A stretch of DNA of 62,731 nt from NCBI GenBank assembly GCA_900102385.1, contig FNBQ01000020.1:19978-82708 (forward strand), in the 5' to 3' direction. A program made the translations under genes and the position numbers. Numbering within the stretch: position 1 is the first letter of the stretch; every line of letters starts with the position of its first letter. Below are positions 17,172 through 26,369 of the stretch, piece after piece. The notes below the pieces were generated by a model. The model saw only the letters and a list, made by a program, of their open reading frames with translations. It was not told the DNA's origin and did not search any database. The stretch is from Bacteroidales bacterium KHT7. Lineage in GTDB: Bacteria > Bacteroidota > Bacteroidia > Bacteroidales > Bacteroidaceae.

Positions 17172-17241
17172 AAAAACGATGTAAAAAGACCAAGTGTCGG
17201 GTATTTTTTGCGCTCGTAAACCTTGGTGTAATTTAATTGTG

Positions 17242-17781
17242 ATGATGAGAAACTTCGTATTTTTTATTTTGTTTGTTTGCTGCTTAGCGGCTTGTAACAA
17301 CGAAAAGAAAGATTCCAATTATAGAATAAGTGGTAATGTTGCTTATGCTGGTATAAAAATGGATAGCGTATGGGTGTATCTGGAATCTGTAACAACAAAC
17401 GGAAAGGAACGTTTTAAAGATTCTGTAAGGCTCGTAAATGGCAGTTTCGTGTTTACGGGTAATAAGGAAAGGCTTGCGTCTATACATTTGCCAAGGGCAT
17501 ATCGTTACCTTTATCAAGAACTGTTAGTTGTTACGGAAAACGGAAATATTCATGTTTCTATCGACGAAAAAAGCGCAGGTTTTGGTACTCCTCAGAATGA
17601 CTCTTTGCAATTGTGGAAAAATATAACAGAGCAATTTCATGAGTCGTTAAAGGGGGTGCATGATAGCGAACAAAGAAAATATCTGTACGACAAATATGTG
17701 GAGCGTACAATAAGTATGGGGCATAACATTGGTGACGATACAACTTTGGGTAAATTTTTATTGGGAATGTATCATAAATAA
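17242..17781 (+). CDS. Lipoprotein with DUF4369-like domain
   Basis: A 179-aa lipoprotein from the ATG at 17242 (the next codon is also ATG). A hydrophobic N-terminus ends in the lipobox CLAAC. The segment YRISGNVAYAGIKMDSVWVYLESV followed by VRLVNGSFVFTG matches the beta domain (DUF4369) found at the N-terminus of many Bacteroidales AhpC/TSA-thioredoxin proteins. Here the thioredoxin part is absent, so it is either a stand-alone version or a truncated relative. It lies after a terminator and no strong -7 box was seen, so its expression is unclear. Confidence 0.65.
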   Translation: MMRNFVFFILFVCCLAACNNEKKDSNYRISGNVAYAGIKMDSVWVYLESVTTNGKERFKDSVRLVNGSFVFTGNKERLASIHLPRAYRYLYQELLVVTENGNIHVSIDEKSAGFGTPQNDSLQLWKNITEQFHESLKGVHDSEQRKYLYDKYVERTISMGHNIGDDTTLGKFLLGMYHK

Positions 17782-17852
17782 ATAGTAAATGTACTGTCAG
17801 TAATGAGTGTAAACCAGCAAAAAAACTCCTTCCGTGTTTTATGCGCCATTTC

Positions 17853-17966
17853 ATGATGGTAAATGTTCTTCCTTTTTATGAGTTCTATGACGTTAGATGG
17901 GGCACTCCTTTGTTACTATGTGGAAACGCCATCAGCGTCTGTATTGACAGCGTAGGCATTTACTGA
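17853..17966 (+). CDS. Possible 37-aa ORF beside the palindromic element
   Basis: A short ORF encoding MMVNVLPFYEFYDVRWGTPL..., with protein-like composition but no recognised family. It ends nine bases before the inverted palindromic element at 17975. The opposite strand is also partly open, so it may be part of a larger dispersed repeat rather than a gene. Confidence 0.25.
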   Translation: MMVNVLPFYEFYDVRWGTPLLLCGNAISVCIDSVGIY

Positions 17967-17974
17967 TTCCTTTC

Positions 17975-18042
17975 GGCGGAGGGGATTCTTGCATCCCTTC
18001 GGCAGCAGTTACCATAGGTTGAGCACGGAAATTCGACTTAAC
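17975..18042 (-). repeat. Palindromic element, third copy (inverted, diverged)
   Basis: Read on the minus strand it begins GTTAAGTCGAATTT, as copy 1 does at 6033. It continues with CAACCTATGGTAACTGCTG, then CCGAAGGGATGCAAGAATC, which matches copy 2 with few changes. The outer stem is broken, but GGGAT/ATCCC still pairs. Confidence 0.65.
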
Positions 18043-18264
18043 ATATAATGATTGTATTTTCGGGAAATAAAATCGACAAAATCCATATATATTAGTGTTA
18101 TCGTTAACAGTACAAAGATGAATTAAAACGGATTGGAATCTAACTACCCTTAATTTGTAACATGTACTTTGCATATTCCCAAAATTGAAGTGTTAAAATT
18201 TCTTAAAATAGAATTTGTATCAAAATTAGATAAAAAAATATCATTTTTTGATGCTCTATATTTC

Positions 18265-18272
18265 TATTTTTG
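18265..18272 (+). promoter_or_regulatory. -7 box of the second susC operon
   Basis: TATTTTTG predicts a start near 18279. This leaves a leader of about 239 bases, three times that of the first susC. Confidence 0.6.
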
Positions 18273-18294
18273 TGACGAAGTAAAAAAGAGGAAA

Positions 18295-18507
18295 GCCATT
18301 ACTTTAATAACCTAACATGAGTTTAACTTCGAATAAGGTGATGAAAGAAAAACATTGCTTTAATGACCTAACACGAGATTAACCCCCAAGGTGATAAAGA
18401 ATAGCCGTTAATTTAATAACCAGAGAATAACAACAAAAAGGTGCAAGCCTTTAATTTAATATCCTAACAAGAGATTAACAAAAGGTTAAAAGCCTTTAAT
18501 TTAGTAC
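18295..18507 (+). repeat. Expanded leader repeat upstream of second susC (4.5 copies)
   Basis: Tandem units of 43-60 bases start near 18295, 18355, 18404, 18447 and 18492 (partial). Each follows the pattern GCC-TTA-TTTAATAACC, TAACA, GAGATTAAC, AAGGT. AAAGG...CCTTT pairs at the last junction (18481-18497). The first susC leader has only 1.5 units of the same sequence. Confidence 0.75.
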
Positions 18508-18517
18508 AACAGTATAT

Positions 18518-21500
18518 ATGGATTTAATTACTAGAAAACAAGCGCTAATGGCAGGGGCATGTATTGCTTTCCTGTTGGGCGGTACTCCTGTGCAAGTATT
18601 CGCCTCTAATGCTACAGCACCTGTAGAAGCAAGCGCACCGACACAGAAAGTCGTAGGAACAGTAGTTGATCAGAGTGGCGATCCAATTATCGGCGCAAAC
18701 GTGCTGGTAAAAGGTACCCGAAATGGTACAATTACAGATTTTGACGGACGCTTTACTATTGAAGCGCCAAGTGGAGCAATTCTGGTTGTCTCTTACATTG
18801 GCTATGTTCAGCAGGAAGTGAAAGTCACCGGCGACAAGTTGACAATTCAGCTCGCTGAGGACTCTAAGAGTCTCGAAGAGGTTGTAGTAGTTGGTTACGG
18901 TACAATGAAGAAAAAACTGGTTACCGGTGCAACTGTTCAGGTAAAGGGTGATGATATCGCCAAGTTGAACACAACCAATGCTCTCGAGGCTATGCAGAGC
19001 CAGACTCCGGGTGTGCAGATTACACAGTCTTCTTCACAGCCGGGTAAGGGCTACAAGGTATTGATTCGTGGTGCCGGAACTATTGGTAATGCTGCACCTC
19101 TTTATGTTATTGATGGTGTAGCAGGTGGTAACCTCGATGGTATCAACCCTAACGATATCGAGAGTATCGATGTCTTGAAGGATGCCGCTTCTGCAGCTAT
19201 CTACGGTTCTCGTGCTGCCAACGGCGTTATCCTCGTTACAACAAAGCAGGGTAAGGCTGGTAAGATTGAAATCAGCTACAATGGTGCTATGGGTTGGTCT
19301 AATGTTTACAAGCGTCCACAGCTTCTTAATGCTAAGCAGTACATGACTATCATAGATGAGTTCACCTTCAATACTTCTTCTGCTGATAAGTATATGGATT
19401 GGGCAAGCTGGGTTCCTCAGGATATCCTTAATAAGGTAGAGAATGGTTGGGAAGGTACTGACTGGTGGGACGTATTCCAAAATAAGAATGCTCAGCAGCA
19501 GAATCATTCTGTAACAGTAACAGGTGGTTCAAATCGTTCTAAGTTTGCAATGTCTTACACCTATACTGATAATGAAGGTATCATGGGTGCAGACAAGGCT
19601 TCTTTCTATAACCGTCATACAATCCGTATCAACAGCGACCATGTACTTTTGAGAGTTAAGGACTTCGATGCTATCACTGTTGGTGAGAATATCTCTATTG
19701 GCTATAGCAAGAATCACGATTTGGCAGAGGATGGTATGTATTGGAGTTATATTCACAGTTTGCTTCAGACAGCTCCATTCTTGCCACAGTATACAGACGA
19801 CGGTAAGATATATAACAATGCCAATGCGGGAACAGGCTGGAACTCTGTATTGTTCAATAACCCTTGGGAGAACCTTGAGAAGGGTGGTTTCAACTCTATG
19901 GCAGAAAGCCGCAGCATCAATGCCGCAGCAACTGCGTTCTTGGTTATTCAGCCAATTAAGGGTTTGAAGTGGCGTTCTCAGTTTAACTACAACTGGAGTG
20001 CAGGTGCTTATCGTGGCTATGCAGAACCGCGTTCTCCGAGCCCAGGTACTGGTACAGTTACAGAGTATAGCCTTAGCCAGAACACTTGGTTGAACTCTAA
20101 TTTCTCTTTTGAAAATACTCTTACTTACGATCTTCCTGTAATTAATGGTCATAAGTTTAGTGCCATGGTTGGTCAGAGTTTCCAGAGTACAGCTTGGAGC
20201 ACAAACCTTTCAGGCTCTAACAAGGTTGCCGCTGGTGAGCAGCTTGCAACGCTTAAGGGCTGGAATTCTGCATGGTTGTCTAACTTTAAAGTTGGTGACT
20301 CTGGTGCTTCTTTGAGTGGTGGTCCAAATGATGAAGAATACCTCGCTTCTTGGTTCGGTCGTTTGAACTGGGACTTGAATGAGAAGTATATGGCTACCGT
20401 AACTATGCGTTATGATGGTTCAAGTATCTTTGCCGATGGTCATCGTTGGGGCTTCTTCCCATCAGTATCTGCAGGTTGGGTAATCAGCAATGAAAGCTTT
20501 ATGGAAAGCACTCAGAACTGGATGGATTTCTTGAAGATTCGTGCATCTTGGGGTCAGAACGGTAACAACCAAATTTCTAAGTACCAGTATCTTGCTACAA
20601 TTGCTCAGTCTGGAGAGTATAACGACAATGGTTACAAGTTTGGTTCAAGCATGGAAAACTCTGTTGTCTCAAAACCTAATACAGGTGCTTACGCAAACAT
20701 CGTTCCTAATCCAGACCTTACTTGGGAAACTTCTGAGCAGCTCGACTTCGGTTTCGATGCTCGTTTCCTTAGCAACCGTTTGGGCGTAGTATTCGACTGG
20801 TATAAGAAGACAACTAAGGACTGGTTGATTGTAGGTCCACATAAGGCTGTTATGGGTACTAACCCAGCTTACATCAATGGTGGTGACGTTGAGAATACAG
20901 GTATTGAACTTGCTCTTACTTGGAACGACAAGATTGGTAAGGACTTTAACTACAACGTTGGTGTGAACTTTGCTACCAATAAGAATAAGGTAACTCGTAT
21001 CGCTAACGAGAATGGTTACATCAATGGTCCGGATAATGTCCTTTCACAGGGTACAGACTATATCTACCGTGCAGAGGTAGGCAAACCAATTGGTTACTTC
21101 TATGGTATGTCATATAGTGGTATCTGGCAGAATCAGGAGCAGATCGAAGCTGCACGTCAGGCTGGTAAGGCTGTTCTCGACAATGCACAGCCGGGTGACT
21201 GTATTTGGGATGACTGGAATGGTGATGGCGTGATTACAAATGCTGAAGGTGCGACTTGCGACCGCCACGAGATTGGTAATCCTAATCCTGATGTAACTCT
21301 TGGTATCAACCTCGGTTGCTCATGGAAGGGCTTTGACTTTGCAATAAACGGTGCGGGTGCATTTGGTATGCAGGTTATGCGTTCATATCGTTCTTATTGT
21401 GATACCCCATATCACAACTACGATACCACAATCTTGAACCGTTGGCATGGTGAGGGTACATCAAATTCTGTACCACGCCTTTCAGGAACAGGTCATCCAA

Positions 21501-21781
21501 ACACACTTTATGTGTCTACCCGTTATATGGAGGATGCAGACTACTTCAAGATTAAGGCTGTAACTCTTGGTTACGACTTCAAGCACATCTGGAAGTCTTG
21601 CCCATTCCAACAGCTTCGTCTATATGTTCAGGCTCAGAACCTCTGCACATTCACTGGTTACACTGGTCTTGACCCAGAGGTTGGTTCATCTGGTGGTACT
21701 GACAGTTGGGCATCTGGTATCGATTTGGGTCTATACCCACCATCTCGTACATATATGGTAGGTGCAAGTATTAAATTCTAA
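18518..21781 (+). CDS. SusC/RagA TonB-linked outer-membrane transporter (second)
   Basis: A 1087-aa TonB-dependent transporter with the same order as the first: signal to about residue 30, regulatory-like beta domain 43-125, TonB-box region EEVVVVGYG, plug ending SRAANGVILVTTKQG, and a barrel ending GASIKF. Residues 1-125 differ from the 10490 copy at only about a dozen positions, while the rest is much less similar, so the pair is mosaic. It heads an operon of susC, susD, lipoprotein, membrane protein and CXXCH lipoprotein. Its long repeat-bearing leader suggests post-transcriptional control. Confidence 0.95.
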   Translation: MDLITRKQALMAGACIAFLLGGTPVQVFASNATAPVEASAPTQKVVGTVVDQSGDPIIGANVLVKGTRNGTITDFDGRFTIEAPSGAILVVSYIGYVQQEVKVTGDKLTIQLAEDSKSLEEVVVVGYGTMKKKLVTGATVQVKGDDIAKLNTTNALEAMQSQTPGVQITQSSSQPGKGYKVLIRGAGTIGNAAPLYVIDGVAGGNLDGINPNDIESIDVLKDAASAAIYGSRAANGVILVTTKQGKAGKIEISYNGAMGWSNVYKRPQLLNAKQYMTIIDEFTFNTSSADKYMDWASWVPQDILNKVENGWEGTDWWDVFQNKNAQQQNHSVTVTGGSNRSKFAMSYTYTDNEGIMGADKASFYNRHTIRINSDHVLLRVKDFDAITVGENISIGYSKNHDLAEDGMYWSYIHSLLQTAPFLPQYTDDGKIYNNANAGTGWNSVLFNNPWENLEKGGFNSMAESRSINAAATAFLVIQPIKGLKWRSQFNYNWSAGAYRGYAEPRSPSPGTGTVTEYSLSQNTWLNSNFSFENTLTYDLPVINGHKFSAMVGQSFQSTAWSTNLSGSNKVAAGEQLATLKGWNSAWLSNFKVGDSGASLSGGPNDEEYLASWFGRLNWDLNEKYMATVTMRYDGSSIFADGHRWGFFPSVSAGWVISNESFMESTQNWMDFLKIRASWGQNGNNQISKYQYLATIAQSGEYNDNGYKFGSSMENSVVSKPNTGAYANIVPNPDLTWETSEQLDFGFDARFLSNRLGVVFDWYKKTTKDWLIVGPHKAVMGTNPAYINGGDVENTGIELALTWNDKIGKDFNYNVGVNFATNKNKVTRIANENGYINGPDNVLSQGTDYIYRAEVGKPIGYFYGMSYSGIWQNQEQIEAARQAGKAVLDNAQPGDCIWDDWNGDGVITNAEGATCDRHEIGNPNPDVTLGINLGCSWKGFDFAINGAGAFGMQVMRSYRSYCDTPYHNYDTTILNRWHGEGTSNSVPRLSGTGHPNTLYVSTRYMEDADYFKIKAVTLGYDFKHIWKSCPFQQLRLYVQAQNLCTFTGYTGLDPEVGSSGGTDSWASGIDLGLYPPSRTYMVGASIKF

Positions 21782-21795
21782 TTCGACTAATAAGT

Positions 21796-23730
21796 ATGAA
21801 GAAATATATTTTATCAGCATTAATTGTTGGTTCAGCAACTTTGTTAACATCTTGTAACGACATGCTGGATACAGATCCACGTGTTACAGAGATGACCCAG
21901 GCTACTTTCCCGGGTAAGCCTGCGGATGTTGAGGCATTGAATGCTGCTACATATAGCATTTTGAATGTCTTGGGTGGCGGTGATAAAGGCGGTTTGCAAA
22001 ATAACCCTAACTACTGGTGGGAGATTATGTCTGACAACTGCTTCGGTAGTGGTGGTTTGCAGGATAAGGAGGTTAAGTCTCTTCATTATCTTGTAGAGGC
22101 AAGTGCCAATCAGTTCGAATCATTGTTTGTAACTCTCTATGGTGGTATTGCGCGTGCAAACAACCAAATTGAAACTATAGACAATGTACCTTGGACAGAA
22201 GGGCAGAAGGAACAGCGTAATCAACTTCTCGGCGAGGCTTATTTTATGCGTGGTCTCTATACTCTCTGGCTCACACAGTTGTACGGTGACGTTCCATTGG
22301 TTACTTCTACAACCATTACTCCAGAGATGGAGCAGGAGGTAAGTGCAGAGGATGTTATCTATCCTCAGATTCTTTCAGATTTCGTTTCAGCAAAGAACCT
22401 TATGAAAGCTGAGAGAGCAAATGGTTCTGGTCATGCCGATAAGTATGCTGCCGAGTCGTTCATTGCCCGTGCTTATATGTTCTGGGCTGGTTTCTATAAG
22501 AATGCAGGCGAACTTGCAACAGCTTCAGTTCCAGCCATCAACCTTGTAGAGCAGGAGGGCTGTAATGTTGCATCTCTTTCTAAGGATGATGTTATTGCAA
22601 ACCTTAAGGATGTAGTCTCAAATGGCGGCTATAAACTTTGTGAAGATTTCCGTTCACTTTGGCAGTATTCTAATAGTCTCCTTTGGGATGAGGCTCACGA
22701 TGGTGAGAATGGCGAGAATGCTGCGGGAACTCATGCTTATAACTTCATTGCAGACATGAAGCGTGAGAACTGCTTCGACCAGCCTGGCATGGGTAATGGT
22801 AATACCGAGGAGATTTTCCAGATTCAGTTTATGAATGCTTCTCACTGGAATATTGGAACTGACTTCTACAAGAATCAGCGCCAGTATTCTAACTATGTGT
22901 CATGTTTCTGGGCTCTTCGTTGTAACGGTAATAATGGTGATGTTAATCATACTTATCCTTTCAACGAGGGCTGGGGTCAGGGAACTCCTTCAACAAACAT
23001 CTGGAATGATTGGACTGCAGCTGAAAAGGCAGGAGGTTATACCGATATTCGCAAACTTGGTTCTTTGATTGACTGCGATAATGAACTTGCAGAATATACA
23101 TACGTTAAGGACGATTGTGAGGAATCTGGCTATTCTGTTAAGAAGTATGCTCCTGTAACTCTTGATGCTTGTGTCGATGATAATGGTAACCATAAGAAAA
23201 ACGATACATGGTGGACTAAGGCTCCTGGCTTTACTACAGGTTCGCTTGGTAACAGCCAGCAGGGTGACCACTTTGAGGACTTCTACTTGATGCGTTATGC
23301 TGATGTTCTTCTGATGCTTACCGAGCTTACAGGTGATGCTCAGTACATGAATCAGGTTCAGAAGCGTGCAGGAGTTCCTGAAACTCCATACTCTTTGACT
23401 GCTGTTCAGAACGAGCGTCGTTGGGAGTTTGCATTCGAGGGACTTCGTTTCAACGATATGCGTCGTTGGAGTGGTAAAAACCCAACAGCAGATTCTTACG
23501 CACCTAAGGCTCTGCAGCGTCAGGAAGGTCAGAAGATTGTGTGTCTTGGCGATAAGGCAAACAAGCGCGAAATGAAGCACATGACTTGCTCTTGGACCGA
23601 GCGTTACATTGCTACCAACGGTTTCTTGGCTAAGCCTCAGTCTCAGATTAACCTTATGAATGGTAAACTTGTGCAGAACGCTGGTTGGGATGCTGCTGAT
23701 GCTAAGACACAATACGTTTCACTTTATTAA
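21796..23730 (+). CDS. SusD/RagB glycan-binding lipoprotein (second)
   Basis: A 644-aa lipoprotein (lipobox LLTSC, C20) starting 14 bases after susC. SusD hallmarks are NQLLGEAYFMRGLYTLWLTQLYGDVPLV and NERRWEFAFEGLRFNDMRRW. It partners the SusC of the same operon. It is similar in plan to the 13778 SusD but diverged in the ligand-facing regions, so the two operons probably handle related but distinct glycans. Confidence 0.93.
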   Translation: MKKYILSALIVGSATLLTSCNDMLDTDPRVTEMTQATFPGKPADVEALNAATYSILNVLGGGDKGGLQNNPNYWWEIMSDNCFGSGGLQDKEVKSLHYLVEASANQFESLFVTLYGGIARANNQIETIDNVPWTEGQKEQRNQLLGEAYFMRGLYTLWLTQLYGDVPLVTSTTITPEMEQEVSAEDVIYPQILSDFVSAKNLMKAERANGSGHADKYAAESFIARAYMFWAGFYKNAGELATASVPAINLVEQEGCNVASLSKDDVIANLKDVVSNGGYKLCEDFRSLWQYSNSLLWDEAHDGENGENAAGTHAYNFIADMKRENCFDQPGMGNGNTEEIFQIQFMNASHWNIGTDFYKNQRQYSNYVSCFWALRCNGNNGDVNHTYPFNEGWGQGTPSTNIWNDWTAAEKAGGYTDIRKLGSLIDCDNELAEYTYVKDDCEESGYSVKKYAPVTLDACVDDNGNHKKNDTWWTKAPGFTTGSLGNSQQGDHFEDFYLMRYADVLLMLTELTGDAQYMNQVQKRAGVPETPYSLTAVQNERRWEFAFEGLRFNDMRRWSGKNPTADSYAPKALQRQEGQKIVCLGDKANKREMKHMTCSWTERYIATNGFLAKPQSQINLMNGKLVQNAGWDAADAKTQYVSLY

Positions 23731-23742
23731 TAAGAAATTAAG

Positions 23743-24519
23743 ATGAAAAAGATATTATCATTTTTGTTTGCTGTCACGGTATGTGCTTTCACTGCTTGTG
23801 ATCCAACTCACGAGGATATCAGCAATGGCGGTCACATCTCGGTTGACGAGCTCAAGGCAATGACTTCTGTTACTGTCGACAATGATGGTCAGGGTCATAA
23901 TGGAAACGTCATTACTTGTTCGACATCAGCACCTGTCAATGCAAGATGGGATGTTGGTGGTAAGGAGTTCCTTGGAAATTATGCAAAAAGAAAAATGAGA
24001 GTTGGTGATTATACCGTTACTCTTACTGCTCTTTGTGCAGATGGTACTGAAGTCAAGGTGGATTACCCTATCAAGTGTGAGGTTGAAACTGATATAATCA
24101 AGAAGTTCTGGATTTATGGTGAAGATCCTGCAAAGCAGCCAGAATTCTGGCTTGAGTCAGGTGACGCAGGAGCTGGACGTTTCAGCGATAATGAAGGTAA
24201 GTATTTCCCATATCTTAACAAAGAGACCTATTTTGGACTCAAGACACTTGTCTTTGAAATTACCGATACAGAAGAGGGACAATTTATCTGGGAAACCGAA
24301 AAAGAGGATGTTGGTCTTACTATACGTGTCATGAATGGTTGGTGGAGTACCAATTATTATGATAATGAGACTCCAACAAAAGGCTATTGGGAACTTCCAA
24401 TCACCGAAGAAATGGCTAAGGAGTGTGCTGCTGAAAAAGATGGTGGTGCTGGTAAAGATCTTGATCTTTTGATGACACGAGGAAGAATTAAGATCAAAGC
24501 TTGTTACTATGAGTATTAA
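23743..24519 (+). CDS. SusE-position surface lipoprotein
   Basis: A 258-aa lipoprotein (signal MKKILSFLFAVTVCAFTAC, C19) starting 12 bases after susD. An N-terminal PKD/Ig-like region (about 25-115) is followed by a compact beta domain with IYGEDPAKQPEFWLESGDAG and several tryptophans. By position it is the SusE/F-like surface glycan-binding protein of this operon. It is much shorter than the duplicated lipoprotein of the first operon and not obviously homologous beyond the N-terminus. Confidence 0.75.
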   Translation: MKKILSFLFAVTVCAFTACDPTHEDISNGGHISVDELKAMTSVTVDNDGQGHNGNVITCSTSAPVNARWDVGGKEFLGNYAKRKMRVGDYTVTLTALCADGTEVKVDYPIKCEVETDIIKKFWIYGEDPAKQPEFWLESGDAGAGRFSDNEGKYFPYLNKETYFGLKTLVFEITDTEEGQFIWETEKEDVGLTIRVMNGWWSTNYYDNETPTKGYWELPITEEMAKECAAEKDGGAGKDLDLLMTRGRIKIKACYYEY

Positions 24520-24543
24520 TTATTCCTTATAGGAAATATTCAG

Positions 24544-24574
24544 GGCTGACTCAATTAAATGAGTCAGCCTTTTT
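24544..24574 (+). terminator. Internal terminator between lipoprotein and membrane-protein genes
   Basis: GGCTGACTCA (24544-24553) pairs perfectly with TGAGTCAGCC (24560-24569), followed by TTTTT. The next ORF starts only 12 bases later and no promoter fits between, so it probably lowers rather than abolishes downstream expression. Confidence 0.8.
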
Positions 24575-24586
24575 ATACCAAAAAAG

Positions 24587-26362
24587 ATGATAAATATCAG
24601 CAAAGTTTCTAATGGCATTCTATGTGTGAGCTTGTTGGCTTTCATTTCTTTTGTCGCATATATATTATTTATAAATCAGGAGGTATTCTATACCGCTCAC
24701 GACCGTTCTGAATTCATCTTCGGAGCGCCTTTCTTCCATAGACTTCTGTCTAAGCCTTTTGGACTTATTCAGTATGTGGGAGCCTGGCTAACACAACTTT
24801 TCTATCGTCCTGCCTTGGGTGCAGGAGTGCTGGCGGCTATCTGGGCTCTTATATTCTATGTTGGTTCTAAGGCATTCAGGTTGAATGGAAGTGCCGCTGC
24901 CATGATGCTCTTGCCTGTAGCCTGTCTGCTCACATCGGTTGTCGATTTGGGCTATTGGATTTATATCTTGACTCTGAGAGGCTATTGGTTTTCGCAGTCG
25001 GTGGGCTATCTTGCAATGCTTTTGCTGTTGTGGGTTGCACGCTGTACACCGCGCAAATGGCATATTGTATGGTATATATTTGGTTTTGTCGTCTATCCAG
25101 TGCTTGGGTGGTTTGCTTTGCTTTTTATTCTGTGTCTTGCGGTTGTCGAGAAAATTACATGGCGTGAGATTGTGGGCATAATCTTGCTCATTTTTGCCGC
25201 CCTTATCTGGCACCGCTTATTCTATTCAAATCTGAAATTCGACGATGTCGTGTTTGCTGGTTTGCCTCGCTTTGTAACTCCAACTGACAGTAGTACGCAC
25301 GCTTCCATTCCGTTTTGGGTGCTTGGTGGCATATCTATTCTCATTTCGCTGTGTGGCAGGTATCTTGACAAGTGGATTGTACCGGCGTTGTGTTCTGTAG
25401 CCGGTATCATCTTTGTTTCGTCGTTGATGTTTAAGGACAAGAACTATATCGACGAGATGCGTATGGTGCGCTATGCCGAAGATGACAACTGGAAAGAGGT
25501 TCTTAATATCGCAACTGATGCTAAGAAGCCAACGACTACGATGGTATTCTTGAAGAATATAGCCCTTATGAACGAGGGCGGTTTGCTCGACCGTTCATTC
25601 AAAATAGGCAATATAGGTGCAGATATCACCAATCCTGATTCGCTTTTTGTCAGTCTTTTGAGTATTGCATCCCCTTTGGTATATTATAATTATGGCTTGA
25701 TGAATGAAGCCATCCGCCTGAATTTTGAAATGGCAGAACAAAAAGGTTTTTCGCCTTTCTATTTAAAAATGTTTTCGCGTTGTGCCTTGGCTAATGGGGA
25801 TGAAAAACTGGTTGAACGCTATACTACATTGCTGCATCATCATCCGTTTTATGCAAACTGGAAGCCTGCCAAGGTCGCGAAAAATGTTGTAGACTTACAA
25901 AGGGCATATTCCGACGAACTTACGGGCGTTGAGAACAGCGATAGTTACATTGTTAATACAGTTAGCCTGTGGCGCGATTCGGATATAAAGGTCGCATCAG
26001 AACAAGCGTTGTTCTATTCGATGTTGCGTTGTAACTCACAATGCTTCTGGCCATCGTTGCGTAATTATTTAAAAATGCATGAGGGTGGGGATTTTCCTCT
26101 GCATGCGCAGGAGGCTTATATACTGTTTGTTGATAGAGCCCCGGAAGAAAAGCGTATGATGATTCCTGTTGAAGAGGAAATTTATAATCGCTATAAGCAT
26201 TTTTGTGATATATTGTCGAAACAAGTAAAGCCTGGAAAGACTATTGGAAAGGTTGCTGAAGAAATGCGTGAAGAATTTGGAGATACCTATTGGTATTATT
26301 ACTTCTTCGGAAGGCAATATTCTAATACCGTTAACAGTAAAGATAGCGAAATAGCATCATAA
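24587..26362 (+). CDS. Polytopic membrane protein with soluble helical C-terminus (DUF6057-like), copy 1
   Basis: A 591-aa protein. Residues 10-290 contain about nine or ten hydrophobic segments. Residues 300-590 are soluble and helical with repeat-like character (YNYGLMNEAIRLNFEMAEQKG), resembling TPR. It ends FGDTYWYYYFFGRQY, a motif shared with the proteins at 45609 (FGKTYWFYLKF) and 47234 (FGNTYWYYFAF). The shared plan is EVFY/YHLYVREQ-type N-terminus, GWLAQ-like FxxxPG...Y.G....FF, then helices. I place it in DUF6057 from memory. Its stop is followed seven bases later by the CXXCH-TolB gene, and this pairing recurs in the window. Function unknown. Confidence 0.75.
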   Translation: MINISKVSNGILCVSLLAFISFVAYILFINQEVFYTAHDRSEFIFGAPFFHRLLSKPFGLIQYVGAWLTQLFYRPALGAGVLAAIWALIFYVGSKAFRLNGSAAAMMLLPVACLLTSVVDLGYWIYILTLRGYWFSQSVGYLAMLLLLWVARCTPRKWHIVWYIFGFVVYPVLGWFALLFILCLAVVEKITWREIVGIILLIFAALIWHRLFYSNLKFDDVVFAGLPRFVTPTDSSTHASIPFWVLGGISILISLCGRYLDKWIVPALCSVAGIIFVSSLMFKDKNYIDEMRMVRYAEDDNWKEVLNIATDAKKPTTTMVFLKNIALMNEGGLLDRSFKIGNIGADITNPDSLFVSLLSIASPLVYYNYGLMNEAIRLNFEMAEQKGFSPFYLKMFSRCALANGDEKLVERYTTLLHHHPFYANWKPAKVAKNVVDLQRAYSDELTGVENSDSYIVNTVSLWRDSDIKVASEQALFYSMLRCNSQCFWPSLRNYLKMHEGGDFPLHAQEAYILFVDRAPEEKRMMIPVEEEIYNRYKHFCDILSKQVKPGKTIGKVAEEMREEFGDTYWYYYFFGRQYSNTVNSKDSEIAS

Positions 26363-26369
26363 GAATATC

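Noticed and set aside
17932-18174. 80-aa minus-strand ORF between the two SusC operons
   Set aside because: It runs through the palindromic repeat and the AT-rich promoter region. It has no protein family features and its start lies in non-coding-like sequence.
17782-18517. tRNA or other standard RNA gene between the SusC operons
   Set aside because: No cloverleaf with tRNA consensus bases was found. The structure present belongs to the palindromic repeat.
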